From NCBI GenBank assembly GCA_016719535.1, contig JADJYX010000025.1, positions 109,652-173,651 of the forward strand: 64,000 nt of DNA, given 5' to 3'. Shown piece by piece: positions 15,726 through 24,194 of the stretch. Within the stretch, counting starts at the first letter, position 1. Each line of letters starts with the position of its first letter. The notes beneath the pieces are model-generated. The model was not told where the DNA came from. It did no database searches and saw only the letters and a program-made list of their open reading frames with translations. The position numbers and the translations under genes were made by a program. The DNA is from Rubrivivax sp. (GTDB lineage Bacteria; Pseudomonadota; Gammaproteobacteria; Burkholderiales; Burkholderiaceae_C).

Positions 15726-17152
15726 GGGCGCTCCGGCGCAACCGCCTCGCCGTAGTCGTACAAGGCCTCCAGCAGCGCCTGCTGGCGGTCGTCGGCGCTC
15801 TCGGCGAGGTCGTCGATGGCCTGGAAGAACTGCTGCAGCGTGGTGGCGCCGCCGGCCCCTTCGTGCAGGCGTGCGGCGCAGTGCCGCTGCCAGCGCACTC
15901 GATCCTCGTCGCTCAGCGTGTCGGGGAAATTGCGCGCGCGATAGCGCAACAGCAACTCGTCGAGCCGGCCGTCCGCGAAGGCGGGACGGCGTTCGGCCAG
16001 CGCCTGCGGCGACAGCTCGCGCAGCCGCTGCAGCGTGCGCCGGTCCTCGTGGCCGACAAAGCCGCCGTACAGGTCCTCGTCGACATCGACCTCGCCCACC
16101 GGCGCGGCACGCGTGAAGACCGCCGGCCACAGGTGGGCGACGGCATCGGTCACGGTGACCGCATGCTGCGCGTGACGCTCCGCCGCGGCCAGGTCGATGG
16201 CCCAGCGGTCGGCGGCCGCCTCGATGAGCTTGCGGCTGGACACCACGACCGGGCTCTTGTTGACGTGGATGGTCTTGATGGGCAGCCGCTGCACCCCGTC
16301 GGGCAGTTCATCCTGCTTCACATACAGGCGCTGACGCACCGTCTCGGCATCCAGGCTGGCCAGCTGCGACGGGTCCTGCGAGAGGTCCCAGACGATGACC
16401 TCGTTCTGGTTGGTCGGGTGCCGCGCCAGCGGCCACACCACCGCCATGCAGCCGCGCTCCACCGGGTACATGCCGCTCAGGTGCAGGAAGGGCCGACCCA
16501 CGCCCATCTCGGCGCGCACGGCCTGCTTGTCGCGCAGCTTGAGGCAGAAGTCCCACAGCCGCGGCTGGCGCGCCTTCACCAGCTGCGCCATCGCGATGGT
16601 GGCGCGCACGTCGGACAGCGCGTCGTGCGCGGCCTCGTGCACGAGGTCGTTGGCCGCGGTCAGGTGTTCGAGCTTGAACGAGGGCCGGCCGTCTTCGTGC
16701 GTGGGCCATTCGATGCCCTCGGGCCGCAGCGCCCAGGTGCAGCGCAACACGTCCAGCAGGTCCCAGCGGCTGCAGCCGTTCTGCCACTCGCGCGCATACG
16801 GATCGATGAGGTTGCGCCAGAAGAGGAAGCGCGTGACCTCGTCGTCGAAGCGGATGCTGTTGTAGCCGACACCGATGGTGCCGGGCGCGCCCAGCTCGGC
16901 CTCGATGGCGGCGGCGAAGGCATGCTCGGGCACACCCTGCTGCAGGCATTGCTGCGGCAGGATGCCGGTCAGCAGGCAGGCCTCGGGGTCGGGCAGGAAG
17001 TCGGGTGCCGGCCGGCAGAACTGCATCACCGGATCGCCGATGATGCGCAGCTCGATGTCGGTGCGCAGCCCGGCAAACTGCGCCGGTCGGTCGCGGCGCG
17101 GCACGCGGCCGAAGGTCTCGTAGTCGTGCCAGAAGAAGGTGGTGGCGGGCAT
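15722..17152 (-). CDS. sbcB: Exodeoxyribonuclease I
   Basis: The product digests single-stranded DNA 3' to 5' and acts in mismatch repair and recombination. From the ATG at 17152 it is 476 residues, nearly the length of the E. coli enzyme. The N-terminus shows the exonuclease motif I in FFWHDYETFG (Asp and Glu metal ligands), followed by RPAQFAGLRTD and GYNSIRFDDEVTR (motif II), with HDALSDVRATIAMA (motif III His/Asp) near residue 180. The C-terminal ExoI region has RYRARNFPDTLS. An upstream ATG at 17170 would add six residues (MAYRAA) and is less likely. It leads a two-gene unit with the FkbM methyltransferase. Confidence 0.95.
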   Translation of the reverse strand: MPATTFFWHDYETFGRVPRRDRPAQFAGLRTDIELRIIGDPVMQFCRPAPDFLPDPEACLLTGILPQQCLQQGVPEHAFAAAIEAELGAPGTIGVGYNSIRFDDEVTRFLFWRNLIDPYAREWQNGCSRWDLLDVLRCTWALRPEGIEWPTHEDGRPSFKLEHLTAANDLVHEAAHDALSDVRATIAMAQLVKARQPRLWDFCLKLRDKQAVRAEMGVGRPFLHLSGMYPVERGCMAVVWPLARHPTNQNEVIVWDLSQDPSQLASLDAETVRQRLYVKQDELPDGVQRLPIKTIHVNKSPVVVSSRKLIEAAADRWAIDLAAAERHAQHAVTVTDAVAHLWPAVFTRAAPVGEVDVDEDLYGGFVGHEDRRTLQRLRELSPQALAERRPAFADGRLDELLLRYRARNFPDTLSDEDRVRWQRHCAARLHEGAGGATTLQQFFQAIDDLAESADDRQQALLEALYDYGEAVAPERP

Positions 17153-17200
17153 GGCGGCACGATACGCCATGGCCGCCGCCGCCGGCGCCGGCGCTGCGGC

Positions 17201-17878
17201 CTACTTCTTCTTCGGCGCCGCCTTGCCGCCGCCCTGCTGCAGCGCCTCGGCCATGCCCAGCAGCACGCCGCTGACCATGGCGGAATAACTCTCGGCCATC
17301 GCCTGCGCGGCCTTCAGGCTGGCGGCGCGCGACGTGCGCACCGCGGCCTGCATGTCGTCCATCAGCTTCTCGGCGGTGGCGCTGGCGCGGCTGCCGGAGG
17401 CGGTGCCGCCGGCCTGCATCTTCTCGAGCACCGGCGCCCACCCGGCGGCCATCTGCTCGCCGGCGCTGCCGGCGGCCTTGCGCACCGTATTCATCAGCGT
17501 GTCCTCGAACTTCTCGAGGTCGCCCAGCGCCTTGCTGAGGTGCTTGTCGCGCAGGTCGGCGCCCTGCGCCACCAGCTGGCTGAGCGCGACACGGTTGGCC
17601 TCCACCGCCTTCAGCAGCGCGTCGTCCATGCCGGCCACGGCCTTGTCGATCAGGTCTTCGGCATCGGCGGCGGGCAGCGCATTCTTCATCACGCCGGCAT
17701 TGACGGCGTCGGTCACGCCCTTGAGCGCGCCGCGGATGTTCTTCAGCGTCAGCTCCCGCCCCTGCAGCGCCTGCAGCGTGGCGCCGCTGACCGCCTTGCG
17801 CAGCTGCTCACCCTGCTGGGCGGTGGCGGTCTGGAACTGGGCGATCAGGGCATCGGCGTCGATCAGGGGTTTGACCAT
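17201..17878 (-). CDS. Hypothetical all-helical protein with Ala/Lys C-terminus (phasin-like)
   Basis: This 225-residue protein is almost entirely predicted helix, rich in Ala, Leu, Lys and Glu, with heptad-like stretches (LIDADALIAQFQTATAQQGE, ALQGRELTLKNIRG) and a KAAPKKK tail. No transmembrane segment or signal peptide is seen. Composition and tail resemble PHA granule-associated phasins, but I do not see a clear phasin domain and no PHA genes are nearby. Related conserved hypotheticals exist in Burkholderiales. The ribosome site (GAGGAGACAGC) is strong, suggesting good expression. It precedes the universal stress protein on neither strand-linked operon; UspA lies upstream by 90 bases on the same strand. 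Confidence 0.6.
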   Translation of the reverse strand: MVKPLIDADALIAQFQTATAQQGEQLRKAVSGATLQALQGRELTLKNIRGALKGVTDAVNAGVMKNALPAADAEDLIDKAVAGMDDALLKAVEANRVALSQLVAQGADLRDKHLSKALGDLEKFEDTLMNTVRKAAGSAGEQMAAGWAPVLEKMQAGGTASGSRASATAEKLMDDMQAAVRTSRAASLKAAQAMAESYSAMVSGVLLGMAEALQQGGGKAAPKKK

Positions 17879-17968
17879 GCTGTCTCCTCGTGCCTCGGGC
17901 GGCGGGTTGTGGTGATGCCAATGCTGGCAGCTTCAGCGCCGTCGGGCAAGCCATGGCCGGCAGGGGCA

Positions 17969-18412
17969 TCAGTGCAGCACCAGCAGCGGCGTCTTGCAGC
18001 GCGACAGCACGTTCTTGGTGTGCGAGCCGAACAGCAGTTCGCCGAAAGCGCCGCGCCCATGCGTGACCATCACGATGAGGTCGCAATCGAATTCGGCGGC
18101 CGCCTTGACGATGGCGTCATCGACGCTGTCGTTGCGCTGGAACTTGCCGTCGAAGGGCACGCCGTATTCGGCGGCCTTGGCGGCAAAGCGGTGCAGCACC
18201 TCGCGCGCATGTTCCTCGGTGCGCGCCTGATGGGCGTCGGTCTCGCGCTGGTAGGCGGTGACGTTGGCGCTCATCGTCGGCAGCGGCGGCATCGGCTCGG
18301 CGACAAAGCCGGTGACGCGGGCGCCGAGCTTGCGCGCCAGCTCCAGGCTGGACTGCGCGGCGCGTTCCGACAGTTCGGTACCGTCGACGGGGACGAGAAG
18401 GTGCTTGAACAT
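17969..18412 (-). CDS. Universal stress protein, UspA family
   Basis: A 147-residue single Usp domain: it begins FKHLLVPVDGTELSERA and ends with the ATP-binding pattern DLIVMVTHGRGAFGELLFGS followed by HTKNVLSRCKTPLLVLH, i.e. the G-2x-G-9x-G-(S/T) motif of nucleotide-binding Usp proteins. It is cytosolic and likely binds ATP. The start is set by a ribosome-site-like GGAAG and the conserved N-terminus. Usp genes are usually induced by stress or stationary phase; no specific regulatory site is visible. Confidence 0.92.
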   Translation of the reverse strand: MFKHLLVPVDGTELSERAAQSSLELARKLGARVTGFVAEPMPPLPTMSANVTAYQRETDAHQARTEEHAREVLHRFAAKAAEYGVPFDGKFQRNDSVDDAIVKAAAEFDCDLIVMVTHGRGAFGELLFGSHTKNVLSRCKTPLLVLH

Positions 18413-18509
18413 GGTTGCTCTTCCGGTGGGTTGAATCTGTCGCGTGCCGAATGCGGCCACGCGCTGGCATCGACTGTAGGGCGTCACCGCCCTCCCGGGT
18501 TGACTCGCA

Positions 18510-20750
18510 TCAAGGCGCTGCCCACCCAGCCCGCGTGTCGTCCAGGTCGGCCTGCAGCTTGACGAAGGCCTCCTGCGTGCGCAGGACGCCGCCGACACCA
18601 CTGCGCGCATCGCTGGCGCCGGCGTAGATGACGGTACCGGTGGACAGCCGCCAGCTCCAGGTCAGCGACGCGGTGCGCCCGCGCTGCAGCTGCTGGGCCG
18701 GCTGGCCGTCGCTGCCGCGCGCCAGCCCGGTGCGCTGCACGATGGCGCGCAGGTGGCTGCGCGGGCCCAGGTGCCACACCGCCAGCAGGTTGAACAGGCG
18801 CTCGTCGTAGACGCGCCGGCCGCCCGCGCGCAGCCACGAGCTCGACCAGCTCGGCTCCAGTTCCAGCCGCGGCAGCAGGCGCAGCGTGGCCGTGGTCGTC
18901 CAGCGCAGGCCGGGGCGCAGGCGTTCGTCCTGCGTATCGGCCAGGCGGCCGATGCTGAGCTGGGTATTCAGCAGCGGGAACCAGCTCGCCGGCGTGAAGA
19001 CCAGCCCGCTGGCCAGGTAGCGCTGCGCCAGCAGCGGTCCGGTCGGCGTGGCGCGCAGCTGCGACAGCGCGTGCAGCTCCAGCCACCAGTCGACGTTGTG
19101 CGCCGCCGTCGCCCACAGGCCCGGGAAGACCTGCTGCTCGACGGTGCGGCCGCCGTCGCGGGTTTCGGTGCGCTGCGCGCTGAGGTTGAGCCAGAACTCG
19201 TGGAAGGGCCCGACACCCCGCCAGCCGCGGCCCTCGAAAAGCGCGAGCTTGCGCACCCCGGCCTGGCTGACGAAGCCGCTGTCGTGGCGAAAGCCGTCGC
19301 CGATGTCCTCCAGCGTGAGGGTCGACTCGCCGCCGTCGACATTGCGGTTCAGGCGCACGAACAGTCGCTCGCCGTCGCGCGCGGCGCCCGCGCGCAGGCC
19401 GCCCTGTCCGTCGGGCAGCGCGGTGCTGCGTGCATGCAGCCACTGCGCCCGCAGCCGCCAGGCGTCGTCGATCGTCCACAGCAGGTCGGGGCCGAGCACG
19501 GTGTTGTCGCCGCGCCCGCCTTCGTAGCGGCGCGCGGCCAGCACGCCGCCCCACTGCAGCGCGCCCTCGTCGCTGCGCGCACGCGCGGCCAGCGTGCGCG
19601 AGCCGGGCTGCGGCGCCGCGTCGGTGCCAAAAGCGCCGGGCAGCAGCACCAGGCCGCCGCCGCGGTCGTCGATGGCGAAGGCGCTGCCGGCCACGCGGCG
19701 CCCGCGCCAGGTGGCGCGCAGGCCCGCGCGCGGCGCGGTGAAGCTGCGCGTATAGAAGGCGTCGGTCGGCGTGCGCAGCAGGTCGGCCGATTCGAAGAAG
19801 AAGGGCCGCTTCTCGGCAATCGAGAGCGCGAAGCGCGTATTGCCCGCGAGCTGCGGCACGTCCAGCGCCACCTGCGAGAAATCGGGCTCGAGGGTGCCGT
19901 CGATCACCAGCTCGGCGCGCGGGCGCCATTTGACGTCCAGGCTGGCGTCGACGGCATGGTCGTTGCCGCGCGTGCCGTCGTGCTGGCGCGTATGCGCGCG
20001 GCGCAGCGTGAGGCTGGGCCGCAGCGTCAGGAAGGCATGCTGCTCGGGCAGCTGCATGCCCTGCAGCGGCTGCATCGCGGCGATGAAGCTCGACGCCTCG
20101 CGCGGCACCGGCACCGAGGTGATGAGGTGGAAGCTCTCGCGCGGCAGCCGGCGCGCGACCATGATGCGCCAGCGGTCCTGCTCGCCCTCGGCAAAGCGCA
20201 GGCTGGCCAGCGGCAGGCGCAGCACCGCGGTCCAGCCCTGCGGGTGCGCGGCGACGGCGGCGTCCCAGTCGAAATCGGGCGCGAAATCCTCGCTGTCGTC
20301 GGACGCGGTGTGCAGGCCGTCGGCGCGGCTGCCGGCGGCATTGACGCGGAAGAACTGCGCCGAGCGCCGGCTGCCGATGGGGTCGAGGTAGACGACCACG
20401 AAATCCTGCGTGCGGTTGACCTGGTCGTCGCGCACCAGCGGGCGGCGCATGCGCCCGGGCTCGGTCTCCAGCGCGGTGATGCCGACATAGACGGCACGCG
20501 TGTCGTACAGCACCTGCACGCGCGTGGCCTGCGGCGGCGGCGCGCCGAACTGCGGGTCGCGTTCGACGAAGCGGTCGTAGACCGGCGCGCGCGCCCAGGC
20601 CGGGTGGTCGAGCCGGCCGTCGAGCCGGATGCGCTCGCCGGCCGCCAGCGGCACCGCGCGCATCGGCTCGGCCTCCTGGGCCCTGGCACCGGCGGCGACG
20701 ATCAGCAGGGCGGCACCCCACAGCGCGGTCAAGGCATGGCGCAGCGACAT
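18510..20750 (-). CDS. CBM9-like/DUF5916-type outer-membrane beta-barrel protein
   Basis: A 746-residue exported protein. The signal peptide covers residues ~1-24 (LTALWGAALLIVAAGARAQ). Residues ~35-230 resemble the carbohydrate-binding family 9-like domain: RLDGRLDHPAWARAP and YDTRAVYVGI ... QDFVVVYLDP. The remainder, with alternating hydrophobic/polar strands, Trp/Tyr/Arg-rich turns and EKRPFFFESADLL, matches the DUF5916 beta-barrel region seen in proteins of this type. The two-domain form is widespread in proteobacteria and Bacteroidetes and has no established function; carbohydrate or envelope binding is inferred. It is divergent from serC with 72 bases between them. Confidence 0.75.
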   Translation of the reverse strand: MSLRHALTALWGAALLIVAAGARAQEAEPMRAVPLAAGERIRLDGRLDHPAWARAPVYDRFVERDPQFGAPPPQATRVQVLYDTRAVYVGITALETEPGRMRRPLVRDDQVNRTQDFVVVYLDPIGSRRSAQFFRVNAAGSRADGLHTASDDSEDFAPDFDWDAAVAAHPQGWTAVLRLPLASLRFAEGEQDRWRIMVARRLPRESFHLITSVPVPREASSFIAAMQPLQGMQLPEQHAFLTLRPSLTLRRAHTRQHDGTRGNDHAVDASLDVKWRPRAELVIDGTLEPDFSQVALDVPQLAGNTRFALSIAEKRPFFFESADLLRTPTDAFYTRSFTAPRAGLRATWRGRRVAGSAFAIDDRGGGLVLLPGAFGTDAAPQPGSRTLAARARSDEGALQWGGVLAARRYEGGRGDNTVLGPDLLWTIDDAWRLRAQWLHARSTALPDGQGGLRAGAARDGERLFVRLNRNVDGGESTLTLEDIGDGFRHDSGFVSQAGVRKLALFEGRGWRGVGPFHEFWLNLSAQRTETRDGGRTVEQQVFPGLWATAAHNVDWWLELHALSQLRATPTGPLLAQRYLASGLVFTPASWFPLLNTQLSIGRLADTQDERLRPGLRWTTTATLRLLPRLELEPSWSSSWLRAGGRRVYDERLFNLLAVWHLGPRSHLRAIVQRTGLARGSDGQPAQQLQRGRTASLTWSWRLSTGTVIYAGASDARSGVGGVLRTQEAFVKLQADLDDTRAGWAAP

Positions 20751-20822
20751 GGCGCGCGATGCTAAAGGCCCTGAAGGCCCAGCGCCGATAATCGCTCTCC
20801 CTTGTTCGTGGAGCCCACCGAG

Positions 20823-21905
20823 ATGACCCGCGTCTACAACTTCAGCGCCGGCCCCGCGGCCCTGCCCGAGCCGGTGCTGCGCCAGGCGGCCGAGGAGATG
20901 CTGGACTGGCAAGGCGCGGGCATGTCGGTGATGGAGATGAGCCACCGCGGGCCGGAATTCATGTCCATCCACGCGCAGGCGCAGGCCGACCTGCGCCGGC
21001 TGCTGGCCATTCCCGCGAACTACAAGGTCCTCTTCATGCAGGGCGGCGCCATCGCCGAGAACGCCATCGTGCCGATGAACATGATGCGCGGCCATGCCGG
21101 CGCCGACTACATCGACACCGGCGCCTGGAGCCAGCGCTCGATCGCCGAGGCGCGCAAATATGGCCGCATCAATGTCGCCGCCAGCAGCGCCGATACGCAG
21201 TACACGACGATCCCGCCGCGCGAGCGCTGGCAGCTCGACCCGCAGGCGGCCTACGTCCACATCTGCAGCAACGAGACCATCGGCGGCGTGCAGTACCACT
21301 GGACGCCCGGCGTGGGCGACGTGCCGCTGGTGGCCGATGTCTCCAGCGACATCCTGTCGCGGCCGCTCGACGTGTCGAAATATGGCCTGCTCTACGGCGG
21401 CGCGCAAAAGAATATCGGCCCCGCGGGCCTGACCATCGTCATCGTGCGCGAAGACCTGCTGGGCAAAGCCCACCCGCTGACGCCCGACGCCTTCAACTAT
21501 GCGCTGCAGGCCGAGGCCGACAGCATGCTCAATACGCCGCCCACCTATGCGATCTATGTCGCCGGGCTGGTCTTCCAGTGGCTCCAGGCCCAGGGCGGGC
21601 TGGCGGCGATGGCCGAGCGCAACCGCGCCAAGGCCGCGCTGCTCTACGACTACCTCGACAGCACGGCCTTCTACCGCGCGCCGGTGGCACCCGACTGCCG
21701 ATCGCTGATGAACGTGCCCTTCAAGCTGCACGATCCGGCGCTCGACGCCGCGTTCCTGAAAGGCGCCGAGGCCGCCGGGCTCAAGCAGCTGAAGGGCCAC
21801 CGCATCGTCGGCGGCATGCGCGCCTCGATCTACAACGCGATGCCGGTCGAGGGCGTGCAGGCACTGGTGGCCTACATGAAGGACTTCGAGCAGCGCCACG
21901 GCTGA
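20823..21905 (+). CDS. serC: Phosphoserine aminotransferase
   Basis: The enzyme converts 3-phosphohydroxypyruvate and glutamate to phosphoserine (serine pathway) and also serves pyridoxal phosphate synthesis. The 360-residue protein begins TRVYNFSAGPAALPEPVL, the SerC hallmark, with FMQGGA (~70) and the PLP-lysine segment YGGAQKNIGPAG (~195-206), then HRIVGGMRASIYNA near the end. The ATG at 20823 is chosen because the conserved start follows directly. Its stop overlaps the ATG of the next aminotransferase by one base, making it the first gene of a four-gene unit ending with purU. Confidence 0.96.
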   Translation: MTRVYNFSAGPAALPEPVLRQAAEEMLDWQGAGMSVMEMSHRGPEFMSIHAQAQADLRRLLAIPANYKVLFMQGGAIAENAIVPMNMMRGHAGADYIDTGAWSQRSIAEARKYGRINVAASSADTQYTTIPPRERWQLDPQAAYVHICSNETIGGVQYHWTPGVGDVPLVADVSSDILSRPLDVSKYGLLYGGAQKNIGPAGLTIVIVREDLLGKAHPLTPDAFNYALQAEADSMLNTPPTYAIYVAGLVFQWLQAQGGLAAMAERNRAKAALLYDYLDSTAFYRAPVAPDCRSLMNVPFKLHDPALDAAFLKGAEAAGLKQLKGHRIVGGMRASIYNAMPVEGVQALVAYMKDFEQRHG

Positions 21906-23065
21906 TGCGCGAGCTGTTCGACCTCGACCCCGGCCTGGTCTTCCTCAACCACGGCTCCTACGGCGCCTGCCCGCGGCCGGTGCGCGAGGCCTTGCGTGCC
22001 TGGCAGGATCAGATGGAACGCAACCCGGTCGAATTTCTCGGCCGCCGCTCGGCCGCACTGCTGCGCGCGGCACGCGAACAGCTGGCCGGCTTCGTCGGCG
22101 CACAGGCCGACCACCTGGTCTTCGTGCCCAATGCCACCACCGGCGTCAATATCGTCGCGCGCTCGCTGGCGCTGCAGCCGGGCGACGAGGTGCTGGGCAC
22201 GACGCTGGAATATGGCGCCTGCGACGCCACCTGGCAGTTTGTCTGCGCGCAGCAAGGGGCTGCGTACCGGCGCGCGGCCATTGCACTGCCGCTGGACGAC
22301 CAGGCTTTCGTCGATGCGGTGATGGCGGCGGTGACGCCTCGCACCAGGCTGGTCTTCGTCAGCCATGTCGCATCGACCACCGCGCTGGTGCTGCCGTTGG
22401 CGGCACTGGTCGACGCCGCGCACGCGCGCGGCCTGCCGGTGCTGGTGGACGGCGCCCATGCGCCGGGGCAGCTCGACCTCGATCTCGATGCGCTGGGCGC
22501 CGACTTCTACACCGGCAATGGCCACAAATGGCTGTGCGGTCCCAAGGGCACGGCCTTCCTGCATGCGCGGCCCGAGCATCACGAGCGGCTGCACGCCACC
22601 GTCACCAGCTGGGGCTATGTGGCCGGCAACGGCGGCCACACCGGGTTCGACGCCTATACCGGCCGCAGCGTCTTCGAGCGCCGGCTGCAGTGGCAGGGCA
22701 CGCGCGACATCACCGGCTGCCTGGCGCTGGGGGCAGCCATCGATTTCCACCACCAGCACCTGACGCCCGAAGTGCGCAGCGCCTGCCACCACCAGGCGGT
22801 GGCGCTGATGCACGAACTGGCCGGTCATTTCGGGCTGCCGGTGATCGGCAGCGATGCGCACTTTGCGCAGATGGCGCCGATCCCGGTGCCCGCATGCGAT
22901 GCCGAGGCGCTGCGCACGCGGCTGTTCGAGCAGCACCACATCGAGGTGCCGGTGACGCAGCACGAGGGCCGCACCTTCGTGCGCGTCTCGGTGCAGGGCT
23001 ACAACACGCGCGCCGAGCTCGAGGCGCTGGCGGCGGCGCTGCACCAGGCCTTTGCCCATGGATGA
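21905..23065 (+). CDS. Class V aminotransferase (isopenicillin-N-epimerase-like)
   Basis: A 386-residue PLP enzyme of the aminotransferase class V fold. It opens with FDLDPGLVFLNHGSYGACPRP, typical of the 'isopenicillin N epimerase-like' group, and has the PLP-binding segment VDGAHAPGQLDLDL followed by FYTGNGHKWLCGPKG, in which the Lys of GHKW forms the Schiff base. It ends with a VRVSVQGYNTRAELEAL C-terminal domain. The substrate is unknown; relatives act as desulfurases, epimerases or aminotransferases. It overlaps both neighbours (serC upstream, the FAD oxidase downstream), so the gene belongs to the same transcript. Confidence 0.88.
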   Translation: MRELFDLDPGLVFLNHGSYGACPRPVREALRAWQDQMERNPVEFLGRRSAALLRAAREQLAGFVGAQADHLVFVPNATTGVNIVARSLALQPGDEVLGTTLEYGACDATWQFVCAQQGAAYRRAAIALPLDDQAFVDAVMAAVTPRTRLVFVSHVASTTALVLPLAALVDAAHARGLPVLVDGAHAPGQLDLDLDALGADFYTGNGHKWLCGPKGTAFLHARPEHHERLHATVTSWGYVAGNGGHTGFDAYTGRSVFERRLQWQGTRDITGCLALGAAIDFHHQHLTPEVRSACHHQAVALMHELAGHFGLPVIGSDAHFAQMAPIPVPACDAEALRTRLFEQHHIEVPVTQHEGRTFVRVSVQGYNTRAELEALAAALHQAFAHG

Positions 23066-24182
23066 AGTCGATGTCATCGTGATCGGCGCCGGCGTCGTCG
23101 GCCTGGCGATCGCCCGCGCGCTGGCGCTGCAGGGGCGTTCGGTGATCATCCTGGAAGCGGCCACCGCCTACGGCACCGGCACCAGCAGCCGCAACAGCGA
23201 GGTCGTGCACGCGGGGCTGTACCACCCGCCCGGCAGCCTGAAGGCGCGGCTGTGCGTGCGCGGGCGCGAACGGCTCCATGCCTACTGCGCCGACCGCGGC
23301 GTGGGCGTGCGCGGCTGCGGCAAGCTGCTGGTGGCCACGCGCGACGACGATGTGCCGAAGCTCGAGGTCATCCGCACGCGCGCCATCGCCTGCGGCGTGC
23401 ACGACCTGCAGCCGCTGACGCGCGCGCAGGCGCTGGCGCTGGAGCCCGAACTGCAGGTGGCGGCTGCGCTGTGGTCGCCCTCCAGCGGCATCGTCGACAG
23501 CCATGGCCTGATGACCGCGCTGCTGGGCGATGCGCAGAATGCGGACGCGCTGCTGGCGGTGGCCAGCCCCTTCGTCGCCGCACAGCCTGCGGGCAACGGC
23601 TGGCGCGTGCAGACCGGCGGCGACGAGGCTTTCGAGCTGGATGCACGCTGGCTGGTCAACAGCGCCGGCCTGCAGGCGCAGGCGGTGGCGGCGGCGATGC
23701 AGGGCTTTCCGGCCGCCGCCATCCCGCCGCGGCGGCTGGCCAAGGGCCACTATTTTTCGCTCGCCGGTCGCGCGCCCTTCCAGCACCTGATCTATCCGAT
23801 GCCGGTGGATGGCGGCCTGGGCGTGCACCTGACGCTGGACCTGGGCGGCCAGGCGCGTTTCGGGCCCGATGTCGAATGGCTGCCGGCGGACATCACCGAC
23901 GCGGCCATCGACTACGCCGTCGACCCCGCGCGCCAGGCCGCCTTCGAGGCCGAGGTGCGCCACTACTGGCCGCGCCTGCCCGCCGGCAGCCTGCAGCCGG
24001 CCTACAGCGGCGTGCGCCCCAAGCTCAGCGGACCGGGCGAGCCGGCGGCTGACTTCCACATCGCCGGCCCGGTGGCGCATGGCGTGGCCGGCGTCGTGCA
24101 GCTGTTCGGCATCGAATCGCCGGGCCTGACCGCTTGCCTGGCGATCGCCGAAGACGTGGCGGGTCTGGTCGATGCCGCCTGA
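23058..24182 (+). CDS. FAD-dependent 2-hydroxyacid oxidase, LhgO-like (DAO fold)
   Basis: A 374-residue flavoprotein. The N-terminal Rossmann motif is VDVIVIGAGVVGLAIARALAL and is followed by SRNSEVVHAGLYHPPGSLKA, a signature of the L-2-hydroxyglutarate oxidase branch of the D-amino-acid oxidase family. The substrate domain has AYSGVRPKLSGPGE and the C-terminal FAD-binding LFGIESPGLTACLAIA. Such enzymes oxidise L-2-hydroxyglutarate or similar acids, passing electrons to quinone. ATG 23058 overlaps the upstream stop by eight bases. A link to serC is plausible because SerA/SerC side reactions make 2-hydroxyglutarate, but this is inference. Confidence 0.88.
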   Translation: MDEVDVIVIGAGVVGLAIARALALQGRSVIILEAATAYGTGTSSRNSEVVHAGLYHPPGSLKARLCVRGRERLHAYCADRGVGVRGCGKLLVATRDDDVPKLEVIRTRAIACGVHDLQPLTRAQALALEPELQVAAALWSPSSGIVDSHGLMTALLGDAQNADALLAVASPFVAAQPAGNGWRVQTGGDEAFELDARWLVNSAGLQAQAVAAAMQGFPAAAIPPRRLAKGHYFSLAGRAPFQHLIYPMPVDGGLGVHLTLDLGGQARFGPDVEWLPADITDAAIDYAVDPARQAAFEAEVRHYWPRLPAGSLQPAYSGVRPKLSGPGEPAADFHIAGPVAHGVAGVVQLFGIESPGLTACLAIAEDVAGLVDAA

Positions 24183-24194
24183 GACAATCGGTGC

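Noticed and set aside
15863..18562. A very long open frame on the + strand (about 900 codons)
   Set aside because: It runs antisense to sbcB, the helical protein and UspA, has His/Arg/Gln-rich nonsense composition and no domain. In GC-rich DNA the third-position bias keeps antisense frames open.
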